Shown: positions 26,309 to 34,548, counted from the stretch's first letter. The stretch: 64,000 nt of DNA from a bacterium (GCA_030433255.1 JAUIMI010000003.1:36193-100192); one strand, 5' to 3'. The notes: a model not told the origin generated them from the letters alone. Made by a program: numbers and translations.

Positions 26309-27220
26309 ATGAATGATTATATCACGTATAAAAAGAGTCACTATAGTGATGACTTGAAATATTTGGAAAAATTTATTTTCTCATTTGGTTCTAATTATGC
26401 ACTAGGAGTACAATTGCTACCTAAGAAGATACGAGAAGCGACAATTATCTTTTATGGTTTTGTTCGTTATGCTGATGAGCTGGTTGATAATCCAGAATTA
26501 CAAATTCCAAATAAAACACATAGTAATATTAATACTTTTATTCGTGAATGGGAGCAAACCTTAGACCACGAACCGAATAAAAATACTCATCCCACAATTC
26601 GTGCTGTGTATTGGTTGTTTTTAGAATATAAAATTCCTTTTAATTATATTGAAGATTTTTTATATACAATGCAGCAAGATATAAAAAAAGAACGTTATGA
26701 AAATTATTCTGAATTAAAAAAATATATGTGGGGTTCAGCTTCGGTTATTGGACATATTATGACTTACATTATTGGATATTCTAATCCCATATGCTTTGAT
26801 AATGCACAAGCGTTAGGAGAAGCCATGCAATTAGCAAACTTCTTGCGCGATATTAATGAAGATTACCAAGAAAGGAATCGTATTTATTTACCGCAGCAAG
26901 ATATGTTTATTTTTGGGGTTCATGATGAGATGATTGAGAATCAAATTATGACACCAGGTCTTCGAAATTTAATCCATCATTACAATGATAGAACTGAGGG
27001 TTTATTTAATAAAGGTATTAGAGGTATTAAATATTTAAAACACGGAAAATTTTCAATTTTATTAGCAAGTCGAATGTATCGTGAAAATATAAGAATTCTT
27101 AGAAAGAGAAATTTTGATATTTTTGGTTCAAAAATTAGATTATCAAAATGGCATAAGTTTCGAATACTCATCTCAACCATAGCTATATATCCATTTTGGT
27201 TACTTAAAAACAAATTTTAA
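26309..27220 (+). CDS. crtB: Phytoene/squalene synthase family protein, probable CrtB
   Basis: It joins two GGPP molecules head to head to give phytoene. The start at 26309 (MNDYITYKKSHY, 303 residues) is favoured over an upstream frame start because it sits at the predicted +1. Motifs: YADELVDNP (first Asp-rich motif), ANFLRDINEDYQERNRIYLPQQDM (second motif region and the RIYLP signature of CrtB). Spacing and length are typical. With CrtI and the lycopene elongase-like gene nearby, phytoene is more likely than squalene as the product. Confidence 0.9.
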   Translation: MNDYITYKKSHYSDDLKYLEKFIFSFGSNYALGVQLLPKKIREATIIFYGFVRYADELVDNPELQIPNKTHSNINTFIREWEQTLDHEPNKNTHPTIRAVYWLFLEYKIPFNYIEDFLYTMQQDIKKERYENYSELKKYMWGSASVIGHIMTYIIGYSNPICFDNAQALGEAMQLANFLRDINEDYQERNRIYLPQQDMFIFGVHDEMIENQIMTPGLRNLIHHYNDRTEGLFNKGIRGIKYLKHGKFSILLASRMYRENIRILRKRNFDIFGSKIRLSKWHKFRILISTIAIYPFWLLKNKF

Positions 27221-27254
27221 GGTTTGTTCTTTACTTCAATTCTTTTAGATACGG

Positions 27255-27260
27255 TATACT
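27255..27260 (+). promoter_or_regulatory. -10 box of the lycopene elongase-like gene
   Basis: TATACT starts 12 bases before the ATG at 27267, which argues for that codon over the ATG at 27261. Confidence 0.5.
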
Positions 27261-27266
27261 ATGATT

Positions 27267-28112
27267 ATGAAAATAAAACGATTAATAAATATATCACGTC
27301 CAAGATTTTGGATTTATGTTCTTGGTACATTTATGGTTGGAGTAATTGCAGCAGGTGATCCACGTTTACTTGATTTAGAAACACTAATAATACTTTGTGT
27401 GTTATTTTGTTTTTTCTCGTATCCAGCAAACCTAATGATTTATGGAGTAAACGATATTTATGATTACGAAACAGATAAACACAACCCTAAAAAAAATGAA
27501 TACGAAGAGCTTGTTGAACCAAAGGACCAAAAGAAATTATGGTGGAATATCGCACTGTGGGTTGTTCCGTTTTTTGTTATTTTGTTTTGGTTAAACTGGC
27601 AAACATCTGCTGTGTTTCTGATTTTTAATTTCACCTCTATTTATTATTCAGCAATACCAATTCGAGCAAAGGCTAATCCTCCATTGGATATCATATTCTC
27701 ATCGATTATTTATATTTCTCCTGCAGTTGTTGGTTTTTTTGCAACAGGAAATATGAATATCTCATGGTTAGGAGTTATTGGCGGATTATTATGGGCAATG
27801 GCTATGCAGACTTATTCTGCAGTCCCAGATATTACTGCTGATACAAAAGGCGGTATTAGAACATTAGCCACTGTATTAGGGCAAAATAAGGCCTTATGGT
27901 TTTGTTTTGTTGCTTATTTATCTGCAACTATGATTGGATATTTTCATCTAGGAATTATTCCAATACTTTTAGGGTTCGTATATTTGGGAATGGTGTTTTA
28001 TACGATAATCAATCCAGTTCAATCTTTTTGGTTATATAAAAAATTTCCTTTGGTTAATACGGCATTTGGAATGATTTTATTTTTTTTACTTGTAGCTAAG
28101 TTTTTATTTTAA
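27267..28112 (+). CDS. UbiA-family prenyltransferase, probable lycopene elongase
   Basis: The 281-residue membrane enzyme (start at 27267, MKIKRLINISRPRFW) has about eight hydrophobic segments and both UbiA Asp-rich motifs: NDIYDYETDKHNP and DITADTKGGIRTLA. SRPRFWIY at the N-terminus and PIRAKANPPLD match the branch that includes LyeJ/CrtEb, which adds C5 units to both ends of lycopene to make C50 carotenoids. This assignment is supported by flanking crtB, cruF and crtI; other UbiA roles (quinone or chlorophyll prenylation) have no support here. It shares a bidirectional terminator with cruF. Confidence 0.82.
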   Translation: MKIKRLINISRPRFWIYVLGTFMVGVIAAGDPRLLDLETLIILCVLFCFFSYPANLMIYGVNDIYDYETDKHNPKKNEYEELVEPKDQKKLWWNIALWVVPFFVILFWLNWQTSAVFLIFNFTSIYYSAIPIRAKANPPLDIIFSSIIYISPAVVGFFATGNMNISWLGVIGGLLWAMAMQTYSAVPDITADTKGGIRTLATVLGQNKALWFCFVAYLSATMIGYFHLGIIPILLGFVYLGMVFYTIINPVQSFWLYKKFPLVNTAFGMILFFLLVAKFLF

Positions 28113-28138
28113 AAACCATCACTCGTGTGGTGGTTTTT
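28111..28138. terminator. Bidirectional terminator between elongase-like gene and cruF
   Basis: Arms AAAAACCATCAC/GTGGTGGTTTTT; it overlaps the cruF stop codon. Confidence 0.85.
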
Positions 28139-28871
28139 CTTTTGTGTTAAGTAATCCATAGATTAAAATTTTACCTAAAATAATCCCTAAAATAGCTGGT
28201 AGCCATAATTCATAACCTGCATTAACTCCCGTCCAGAGGAATATTGATAATAGAAGAGAGAGTGATCCGACCCAAATATATTTCATATTTTTAATTTCTT
28301 TATTTTTAAGAATGATACGTAGTATTACATAAGCAATTGTTCCTGAGATAACCCAACCAATAAAATTTTGAATAGGAACATCAAACCATAATCCACCGTT
28401 GGTGTATTTCCATAACTCCCGGGCAACGGCTCCTGGGTCTAAAATAATATCAGCTCCAACAAGAATTCCTACATAAGCAAGAAAACGTGACCAATTTTGT
28501 TTGAACCATGTTTGGGCTAATAAGAAGGCACCAACAACCAATGGGCTCCATGCAATGAATACCGTCCACGGAGTTGTATCGAATAATCGATATCCAAATG
28601 GCATTGTGTATTCAAATGGGGAATAGGGCCATCCAGTATGAATACCAATAGATTCTATAATTAATGCGAATATTCCGAGTGTAATAATTACAGATATTCC
28701 ATGTCGTCCAAATATTTTCCATATTCCATAAAATGCAGGAATAGAAATTATAATGACAGCAATAATTGATCCTGTTTCTATAAACATTTGTTCTGGGATA
28801 AAACTCATACCAACACCTACTGTAAAAAATATAAGAGATAAGATAATTAATATAATTTTCCAGATTTTCAT
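28119..28871 (-). CDS. cruF: CruF-like carotenoid biosynthesis membrane protein (DUF422)
   Basis: The 250-residue protein has about seven membrane helices and the family's polar motifs: ESIGIHTGWPYSPFEYT, FIAWSPLVVGAF, GADIILDPGAVARELW, GGLWFDVPIQNFIGW. In haloarchaea CruF hydrates the ends of bisanhydrobacterioruberin to give bacterioruberin; in other bacteria it hydrates C40 carotenes. Beside a lycopene elongase-like gene the C50 role is favoured. TACAAT begins 12 bases before its ATG, so it is probably transcribed alone and leaderless. Assignment to the family is fairly secure, substrate is inferred. Confidence 0.82.
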   Translation of the reverse strand: MKIWKIILIILSLIFFTVGVGMSFIPEQMFIETGSIIAVIIISIPAFYGIWKIFGRHGISVIITLGIFALIIESIGIHTGWPYSPFEYTMPFGYRLFDTTPWTVFIAWSPLVVGAFLLAQTWFKQNWSRFLAYVGILVGADIILDPGAVARELWKYTNGGLWFDVPIQNFIGWVISGTIAYVILRIILKNKEIKNMKYIWVGSLSLLLSIFLWTGVNAGYELWLPAILGIILGKILIYGLLNTKEKPPHE

Positions 28872-28901
28872 AATTATATTGTAGCGTAGTTAAATAAAAC
28901 A

Positions 28902-28930
28902 AAAAACCAAATTTAAATTGGTTTTTTATT
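28902..28930 (-). terminator. Terminator after crtI
   Basis: Arms AAAAACCAAATT/AATTGGTTTTT; separates crtI from cruF on the minus strand. Confidence 0.8.
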
Positions 28931-30446
28931 TATTCAAATTTGTTAATGGATTTGGATGTTTAATTCCTTCTAATCGTTTGTAAACAAGTTCCGCTGAAAT
29001 TAAACAAATTGGCATTCCTATTCCTGGATTGGTTCCGGCTCCAACGTAGAATAGCTTTTCTACTTTTTTGGATTTGTTTCCTGGTCGTAATAATGTTTGT
29101 TTTAGGGTGTGTGCCATTCCTAATGCCGTTCCTTTGTAGGCATTATAATCACGTCCGAAATCATCTCCCCAATATGATCGTTCGTAGACGATTGATTCCT
29201 CAAGGTTTGGTAGGTTGAGGTCTTCTTTCATCATATTGATGACCTTGTCTCGATACTGTTGTTTCATTTCATCAGTGACTTTCATTCCAGCTGCAATTGG
29301 TACGAGCATGAATAAAATATCTTTACCTTCTGGGGCGATATTAGTATCGGTATGTGTTGGCTTACATACATAATATGATGGATCTTTTGGTAATGATGGC
29401 TCATCAAAGAGTTCTTTGAAATTATCTTTCCAGTTCTGTGCAAATCGTAGATTATGATGAGTGAGGTGTGGTACTTCACAGTCTAATCCTAGGTACATAA
29501 TAAATGCACTTGGGCCCATAACAGCCTTATTCCAAAATTTTTTAGGAAAGGTTTGATGCTTAGTTTCTTTTATTAATTGTGTTTCGGTGAAATGTAAATC
29601 GGCGTTTGAAATTACATAATCAGCATGAATGAGATCTCCATTTTCTAATCGAACTCCAACCGCTGTTTTATTATCTATAAGTATTTCAGACACACTAGTA
29701 TCAGTAGAAATTGTTGTGCCATATTTATCATTCATAGATTTTAATGATTTAATAATTGTATAAATTCCCCCTTTTGGATAGTACACACCATAATGAAAAT
29801 CAATAAAGTTCATGATGTTATATAAGGCTGGTGTTTTCTTAGGTTCTGACCCAAGAAACACCAGTGTATATTCAAGTATTTTTTTAACTCGGTCATCTTT
29901 AAACCATTTATTGAGATATTTCTCCATTGTTTGCAGTGGATTCATGCGGCGACCTTCTTTCATGATGTCCCATTTAAAGAAATCGAGAACCGAATCATAG
30001 TTTCGATACATGAATGATTTTTTCGCCAATTCGTATTGTTCACCTGATATTTTCAGATACTTTTTAATTTTTTCTGAAACACCTGGTTCAAATTGTTCCA
30101 GAGTCGGTAAATCCTTTTCAAGATCTGAATGAATATCAATAACAGGATATTCTATATCACCAGGGAAGAATACCTTGTATGATGGGCTCAGTTTTACAAG
30201 ATTTAGGTGATCGTGTATATTTTCTTCCATTAAATTGTAAAAATGTTCAAATACATCTGGCATCAAATACCATGATGGCCCCATATCAAAGGTATACCCT
30301 TTATCCGTAAATATATTTGCTCGTCCTCCAATATTTTCATTTTTTTCTAATACTGTTACGTCATATCCGCGTTTTGAGAGAAGCGCAGCTGTTCCGAGAC
30401 CTCCAATCCCTGCACCAATAATAACAATTTTTTTCTTTGCGTTCAT
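28926..30446 (-). CDS. crtI: Phytoene desaturase CrtI
   Basis: This FAD enzyme converts phytoene to lycopene. The 506-residue protein has the dinucleotide-binding start VIIGAGIGGLGTAALLSKRGYDV with VLEKNENIGGRA, the GYTFDMGPSWYLMP segment and the C-terminal signature FYVGAGTNPGIGMPICLISAELV. Length is standard. It is the only desaturase of the cluster; haloarchaeal bacterioruberin synthesis needs a second one (CrtD) for the 3,4-desaturation, so either this enzyme does both, the product is less desaturated, or crtD lies elsewhere. It has its own promoter (TACAAT 13 bases before the ATG) and terminator. Confidence 0.94.
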   Translation of the reverse strand: MNAKKKIVIIGAGIGGLGTAALLSKRGYDVTVLEKNENIGGRANIFTDKGYTFDMGPSWYLMPDVFEHFYNLMEENIHDHLNLVKLSPSYKVFFPGDIEYPVIDIHSDLEKDLPTLEQFEPGVSEKIKKYLKISGEQYELAKKSFMYRNYDSVLDFFKWDIMKEGRRMNPLQTMEKYLNKWFKDDRVKKILEYTLVFLGSEPKKTPALYNIMNFIDFHYGVYYPKGGIYTIIKSLKSMNDKYGTTISTDTSVSEILIDNKTAVGVRLENGDLIHADYVISNADLHFTETQLIKETKHQTFPKKFWNKAVMGPSAFIMYLGLDCEVPHLTHHNLRFAQNWKDNFKELFDEPSLPKDPSYYVCKPTHTDTNIAPEGKDILFMLVPIAAGMKVTDEMKQQYRDKVINMMKEDLNLPNLEESIVYERSYWGDDFGRDYNAYKGTALGMAHTLKQTLLRPGNKSKKVEKLFYVGAGTNPGIGMPICLISAELVYKRLEGIKHPNPLTNLNK

Positions 30447-30488
30447 GATTTGTATTGTAGCGTGAATAGACGATTTGGAAAATAAAAA

Positions 30489-30516
30489 CTGGGAATAGAT
30501 AGTTATCTATTCCCAG
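30489..30516 (-). terminator. Terminator of the small membrane protein gene
   Basis: Arms CTGGGAATAGATA/TATCTATTCCCAG with a 2-base loop, followed on the minus strand by a T-rich run. Confidence 0.75.
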
Positions 30517-30689
30517 CAAGAGATTATTTTTTTATTTTTCATAAAAGAAATGAATTCCTTTTCATGTTTAATTTGTTTTTTTAGTATATTATCTTTTTTC
30601 CAAATTTTAATTATTCTATAGATAAGAAATGAAATTAAAAGAGAAAATCCAATAATATAACCTATGGTATATTCATTAATCAAGTTCAT
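30507..30689 (-). CDS. Small single-span membrane protein (60 residues), unknown
   Basis: It has one N-terminal membrane helix (about residues 8-26) followed by a basic, charged tail (KIWKKDNILKKQIKHEKEF). Its stop lies inside a hairpin terminator on the same strand, which supports expression. No family is recognised. It is located between crtI and the epimerase gene. Confidence 0.5.
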   Translation of the reverse strand: MNLINEYTIGYIIGFSLLISFLIYRIIKIWKKDNILKKQIKHEKEFISFMKNKKIISCWE

Positions 30690-30765
30690 ATTGATTTTGT
30701 TTTTTCTTAACTCTAATAATTATTATATTTTACGTCAAGTTTTTTAGACGTGATACAATGAAGGC

Positions 30766-31677
30766 ATGAAGAAAGTTATTGTTACTGGAGGTTCTGGCTT
30801 TTTAGGAACTCAAATAATAGACAATTTATTATCCATTGGTGGTTATGAAATTATTATTATGGATTTATTTCCTCCAAGAGAGAAAAAAGAACATGTTAGT
30901 TTTTTCCAATGGAATTTATCAGAATCATTTGATGAAAATCAGGAATATTTAATACTACAAAAACCCTATGCGATCATACATTTAGCAGGGAAAAGTATCT
31001 ATGGAAGGTTTACTAAAAAACACAAACAAGAAATTTGGAATTCGCGCGTAGAAGGTACTCGAAACTTGGTTAGTTTATTGAAACGTGAAAACTATAAACC
31101 ACAATCATTGGTTGCAGCCTCGGCAGTTGGGTTTTATGGAAATCAACCTGACGAAATATTGGTAGAATCATCTGAACGAAAGAATTACTATTTCCTTTCT
31201 GACGTTGTTGAGGCATGGGAAGATCAGAATTTGCGCGCCCAAGAATTTGGAATTAATGTGGCATGTATTCGTAATGGGCATATTATTGGTGCAGGTGGCA
31301 TTCTGACAGAAGTTGCCTCTACCTTTAAATTTGGTATTGGCGGAGTTTTAGGGACTGGCCATGAGTATTTCCCGTGGATTGATATACGAGATTTGGTAAA
31401 TTTATATATTAGATGTCTTAATCACGATACACCAAGTATTATGAATGGAGTAAGTAATACCACTGAAACCCAGACTGATTTTTCTGCTGCTATCGGATTT
31501 ATGAAAAAAACAAAATTTTATGTTCATATTCGAGAATGGATGTTACGAATAAAATTTGGTGATTTTGCTCGCGAGATGTTGGTCAGTCAAAATATACAGT
31601 CAAAGGAATATAAGAATATTTCATTTGTACCAAAACATACGAATTTAAAAGAAAATATATCTTTCCATTTACAATAA
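30766..31677 (+). CDS. TIGR01777-type NAD(P)-dependent epimerase (SDR)
   Basis: The 303-residue protein has the Rossmann motif VTGGSGFLGTQI at residues 5-16, IHLAGKSIYGRFTKKHKQEIWNSRVEGTRNL (the family's characteristic substrate loop), and AASAVGFYG in place of the classic catalytic region. These are hallmarks of the TIGR01777/YfcH group, which often occurs in photolyase and carotenoid clusters of other bacteria; its substrate is unknown. TACAAT begins exactly 12 bases before the ATG. It is the right-hand edge of the light-protection island. Confidence 0.87.
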   Translation: MKKVIVTGGSGFLGTQIIDNLLSIGGYEIIIMDLFPPREKKEHVSFFQWNLSESFDENQEYLILQKPYAIIHLAGKSIYGRFTKKHKQEIWNSRVEGTRNLVSLLKRENYKPQSLVAASAVGFYGNQPDEILVESSERKNYYFLSDVVEAWEDQNLRAQEFGINVACIRNGHIIGAGGILTEVASTFKFGIGGVLGTGHEYFPWIDIRDLVNLYIRCLNHDTPSIMNGVSNTTETQTDFSAAIGFMKKTKFYVHIREWMLRIKFGDFAREMLVSQNIQSKEYKNISFVPKHTNLKENISFHLQ

Positions 31678-31700
31678 ATTAATTATAGGTAATACCAAAA

Positions 31701-31731
31701 GAAAAAATCTAGAATAAATCTAGATTTTTTC
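31701..31731 (+). terminator. Terminator after the epimerase gene
   Basis: Arms GAAAAAATCTAGA/TCTAGATTTTTTC. Confidence 0.85.
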
Positions 31732-31737
31732 TTTTAT

Positions 31738-31784
31738 GTGACCGCAAAGGGAATCTAACCCATTAGTGCTAGCACTAATGGGTT
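31738..31784. repeat. Degenerate tRNA-Glu tail with 28-bp palindrome
   Basis: Positions 31738-31761 read on the minus strand resemble the T-arm and acceptor end of the tRNA-Glu(TTC) gene at 32512. They merge into a perfect 28-bp palindrome at 31757-31784 with core TTAGTGCTAGCACTAA. The same core recurs at 32412-32431. Confidence 0.65.
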
Positions 31785-31828
31785 CTAAAAAATTTACTTT
31801 AAAAACATAATTTTGATATGCTTAATAT

Positions 31829-32329
31829 ATGAGTAATTACGAAGCAAAAACAAGTGAGAATAAATGTCCTTTCTGTGAAATAGTAAGTGGAAAATTACAG
31901 ACACCAGGAGTTTTTTGGGAGGATGATAACTTTATGGCGTTCCTATCTATTGATCCAAATACTGAAGGTTTTTCTTGTGTGATCCCTAAAGATCATTATG
32001 GAAGTGATATCATGAAAATGCCTGATGATAAGTTACAAGAGTTTATCATCGCATCTAAAAAGGTATCAAAAATTCTTGAGGATTATTTTGAAGATACTGG
32101 TCGAGTTGGTGTAATAATGGAAGGTACGGGAATAGATCACGCTCATATAAAATTAGTTCCGATGCATGGAACTGAACATTTGAAACGAGGTGAGTGGAAG
32201 CAAATTTTATCTGATAAAGAATTTTGGTTTGATAGGTATGAGGGATGGATTTGTTCAGGTGGTGGGCCTAAAGCAGATATAGAAGAACTTAAAGAATTAG
32301 CAGAAAACTTAATTGAAGATCAGAAATAA
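31829..32329 (+). CDS. HIT-family protein with altered histidine triad
   Basis: HIT proteins are nucleotide hydrolases or transferases. The 166-residue protein has a zinc-type CPFCEIVSG start, then FMAFLSIDPNTEGFSCVIPKDHYG and the triad region DHAHIKLVPMHG. In canonical members the triad reads HxHxH; here the third position is Lys (HAHIK), while the presumed nucleophilic second His is kept. TATGCT begins 12 bases before the ATG. The gene sits alone between repeated tRNA-Glu tails, so it may have arrived by insertion at that tRNA. Confidence 0.82.
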   Translation: MSNYEAKTSENKCPFCEIVSGKLQTPGVFWEDDNFMAFLSIDPNTEGFSCVIPKDHYGSDIMKMPDDKLQEFIIASKKVSKILEDYFEDTGRVGVIMEGTGIDHAHIKLVPMHGTEHLKRGEWKQILSDKEFWFDRYEGWICSGGGPKADIEELKELAENLIEDQK

Positions 32330-32359
32330 TTAAAACACTTCTTATGAAGTGTTTTAATT
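32328..32359 (+). terminator. Terminator after the HIT gene
   Basis: Arms AATTAAAACACTTC/GAAGTGTTTTAATT with a 4-base loop. Confidence 0.85.
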
Positions 32360-32536
32360 AGACAACGCACTCGTGCTAGCTGTCAATGGTGATCCCACAA
32401 GGAATCGAACCCATTAGTGCTAGCACTAATGCCATCAAAATTTAAATAATAAAAACACTTCATTCTGAAGTGTTTTTTATTAGACAACGCACTAGTGCTA
32501 GCTGTCAATGGTGATCCCACGGGGAGTCGAACCCCG
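32358..32536. repeat. Tandem duplication of the tRNA-Glu 3' end and its downstream region
   Basis: The 55 bases from 32358 (TTAGACAACGCACT...) recur 122 bp later from 32480, where they run into the real tRNA-Glu(TTC) 3' end; about four positions differ. The first copy ends in a decayed T-arm followed by a 20-bp palindrome (32412-32431). Each unit is preceded by a similar hairpin. Confidence 0.75.
32451..32477. terminator. Hairpin terminator downstream of tRNA-Glu(TTC)
   Basis: Arms AAAAACACTTC/GAAGTGTTTTT with loop ATTCT; it follows the tRNA on the minus strand and duplicates the hairpin after the HIT gene. Confidence 0.75.
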
Positions 32537-32583
32537 ATTTCCAGGATGAAAACCTGATGTCCTAACCATTAGACGATGGGACC
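32512..32583 (-). tRNA. tRNA-Glu (TTC)
   Basis: On the minus strand: acceptor GGTCCCA/TGGGATC (one G-T), anticodon stem TCAGG/CCTGG around TTTTCAT (anticodon TTC), T-arm CGGGG/CCCCG, discriminator A. Its 3' end is the parent of the repeated tails to the left. Confidence 0.94.
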
Positions 32584-32615
32584 TTTTAAAAAAAGTTGCT
32601 TTTGCAACGAAAAAG

Positions 32616-32643
32616 AGTATATCACAGCGGGGGAGTTTTGCAA
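32616..32643 (-). promoter_or_regulatory. Promoter of tRNA-Glu(TTC)
   Basis: On the minus strand TTGCAA (32643-32638), a 16-bp spacer and TATACT (32621-32616). A small GTTGC/GCAAC hairpin lies between promoter and tRNA. Confidence 0.6.
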
Positions 32644-32736
32644 CAAATAATATCTATCAAGTTATTGCAATTTTATAACATATTTCCTATAATTTATATA
32701 TGAATTGCGCGTTTACGTGCTTTTTATTTTCTATTT

Positions 32737-33486
32737 ATGAAACGTACACAAATAATTATTTTAGCCGCTGGAAAAGGGAGTCGTATGGGAGGAGAGATAC
32801 CAAAGGCACTTACCCAACTTGGTTCACAATCAATGATTGAGCACGTATTGGATACAATTGAAAATTTAAGTTTAATTAAGAAACCAATTGTTGTTGTTGG
32901 GTATAAATCAAAAATGATTAAGGATACGTTGGGTGATCGGGTACGATACGTTACCCAAGAAGAACAGTTAGGGACAGGTCATGCGGTAAACATGGCTATA
33001 CCTATGTTAGATGATGATGTAGAGAGAATTCTTGTGTTGTACGCAGATCAACCATTTATTTCTGAAGAAACTATACATAATTTAATTCATATAAAGCAAA
33101 ATTCAGAAAACTCACTTTCAATTGCAACAGCACTAATTGAAGACAACATATTATTTAAAAATCAATTCTATAATTTTGGAAGAATTTTAAGAGATACTGC
33201 TGGCCATATTAAGGCTATTATAGAAAAAAAAGATGCAAACGAAGAGCAATTAACTATTCGTGAAGTGAATCCTGCTTATTTTTGTTGTGATGTACCATGG
33301 GTGAATAATCAGTTAAAAAATTTAAAAAATAATAACGCACAAGGTGAGTATTATTTAACTGATTTGGTTAAGATTGCCTTTGAAGAATCACATTATATTG
33401 ATTCTATTCAAATTAATGAAAAAGAAGCTCTTGGAGCAAATACACCGGATCAGCTTAAAGTGCTTCAGGATTATTTAAATAAATAA
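32737..33486 (+). CDS. GlmU-like sugar-1-phosphate nucleotidyltransferase
   Basis: The 249-residue protein has the nucleotidyltransferase signature ILAAGKGSRMGGEIPKAL, then QLGTGHAVNMAIP and LVLYADQPFI, which match the uridylyltransferase half of GlmU (UDP-GlcNAc synthesis). The left-handed beta-helix acetyltransferase half is absent, so it would make UDP-sugar but not acetylate. Substrate is probably GlcNAc-1-P, but other sugars are possible. It probably has a short leader behind a TATAAT near 32689. It is a single gene closed by a long hairpin. Confidence 0.82.
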   Translation: MKRTQIIILAAGKGSRMGGEIPKALTQLGSQSMIEHVLDTIENLSLIKKPIVVVGYKSKMIKDTLGDRVRYVTQEEQLGTGHAVNMAIPMLDDDVERILVLYADQPFISEETIHNLIHIKQNSENSLSIATALIEDNILFKNQFYNFGRILRDTAGHIKAIIEKKDANEEQLTIREVNPAYFCCDVPWVNNQLKNLKNNNAQGEYYLTDLVKIAFEESHYIDSIQINEKEALGANTPDQLKVLQDYLNK

Positions 33487-33532
33487 TGCATAAAAAATAA
33501 CCACTAGATAATCAGTGGTTATTTTTTATGCA
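33487..33532. terminator. Long bidirectional terminator between nucleotidyltransferase and trxB
   Basis: Perfect 19-bp arms (TGCATAAAAAATAACCACT and its complement) around an 8-base loop; it overlaps the trxB stop. Confidence 0.88.
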
Positions 33533-34452
33533 TGAAGATAATTGTAAATATCTTCTAGAGCCTTTACTGCATCTCCGGCAGAAATATTATTTTGATGATA
33601 TTTTACATCCGTAACGTCTCCAGCAGCCCAAATCCCAGTGACTGAAGTTTTTTGAGTATATGGGTCTGCGATTATTTGATTATATTTATTTAATGTAACG
33701 ATACCTTTTACAATATTTGAATTTGGTGTTTGACCAATTTCAACGAAAACCCCTTTTACATCTAAGGTTACTTGCTCCTCTGTTTTTGTATTTTTGTATA
33801 TTAATTTTTCTACAAAATTTTCTCCTTGTACTTCTAATGTCGTTGCGTTCAAGACCCCTGTCATATTAGGGTGAGCTAATACTTTATCTACCGTAATTGG
33901 ATCTGCTTTATATTCATCACCTCGATGAAGAAGTGTCACTGATTTACAGTATGCTAAGAGCTGTGCAGCTGATTCAAAACCAGCATTTCCACCACCGATA
34001 ACTACAACATCCATACCGCTAAATAATGGCCCGTCACAACTTGCACAGTAAGTAAGACCCTTGTGTTCTAATTCATCTGCCCCAATAGCTGGTAGTTTTC
34101 GACGTACCGACCCTGTTGCTATAAAGATTGTTTTTGTGGTAAATGAATCTCCTTTGGTATTAGTGACACTAAAAGTTCCATCTTCGTTTTGTGTAATAGA
34201 ATCTGCACGTGTACCTGGTTGTAAGGTTAGGGTTTCTCCATCGTTATAATACTCCAAATGATCTTTAAATGCCTGTGCTAGGTCATTACCTTTAATTTCT
34301 GGACTTCCTATCCAGTTATAAATTGTTTCTGAAACAATCGATTGACCACCAAATTCTTCAGTAATAAGAAGAGTTTTTAGTTTTTTTCTGGCTGCGTAGA
34401 CTCCTGCTGCTGTTCCTGCTGGTCCTGCTCCTATAATGATTAAATCGTACAT
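33526..34452 (-). CDS. trxB: Thioredoxin reductase
   Basis: This FAD/NADPH flavoenzyme reduces thioredoxin. The 308-residue protein has the FAD motif IIGAGPAGTAAGVYAARK, the redox-active YCASCDGPLF, the second dinucleotide fold VVIGGGNAGFESA and the C-terminal GIWAAGDVTD. All expected motifs are intact and the length is normal. It may support the peroxiredoxin, glutaredoxin-like and DsbA-like proteins of this window. Confidence 0.95.
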   Translation of the reverse strand: MYDLIIIGAGPAGTAAGVYAARKKLKTLLITEEFGGQSIVSETIYNWIGSPEIKGNDLAQAFKDHLEYYNDGETLTLQPGTRADSITQNEDGTFSVTNTKGDSFTTKTIFIATGSVRRKLPAIGADELEHKGLTYCASCDGPLFSGMDVVVIGGGNAGFESAAQLLAYCKSVTLLHRGDEYKADPITVDKVLAHPNMTGVLNATTLEVQGENFVEKLIYKNTKTEEQVTLDVKGVFVEIGQTPNSNIVKGIVTLNKYNQIIADPYTQKTSVTGIWAAGDVTDVKYHQNNISAGDAVKALEDIYNYLHA

Positions 34453-34515
34453 AATGATATTTTTGATTATGTGTTATTAAAATACTAAATAGTATATATG
34501 TAGTATAAGGTATTT

Positions 34516-34548
34516 AATAAAAAAAAGAACTCTTTAAAGTTCTATTTT
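34516..34548 (-). terminator. Terminator after ftsZ
   Basis: Arms AGAACTTT/AAAGTTCT with A/T tracts; overlaps the ftsZ stop on the minus strand. Confidence 0.75.

Noticed and set aside
31757..32431. CRISPR-like array
   Set aside because: Palindromic repeats occur only twice and are 650 bp apart, with no regular spacers and no cas gene.
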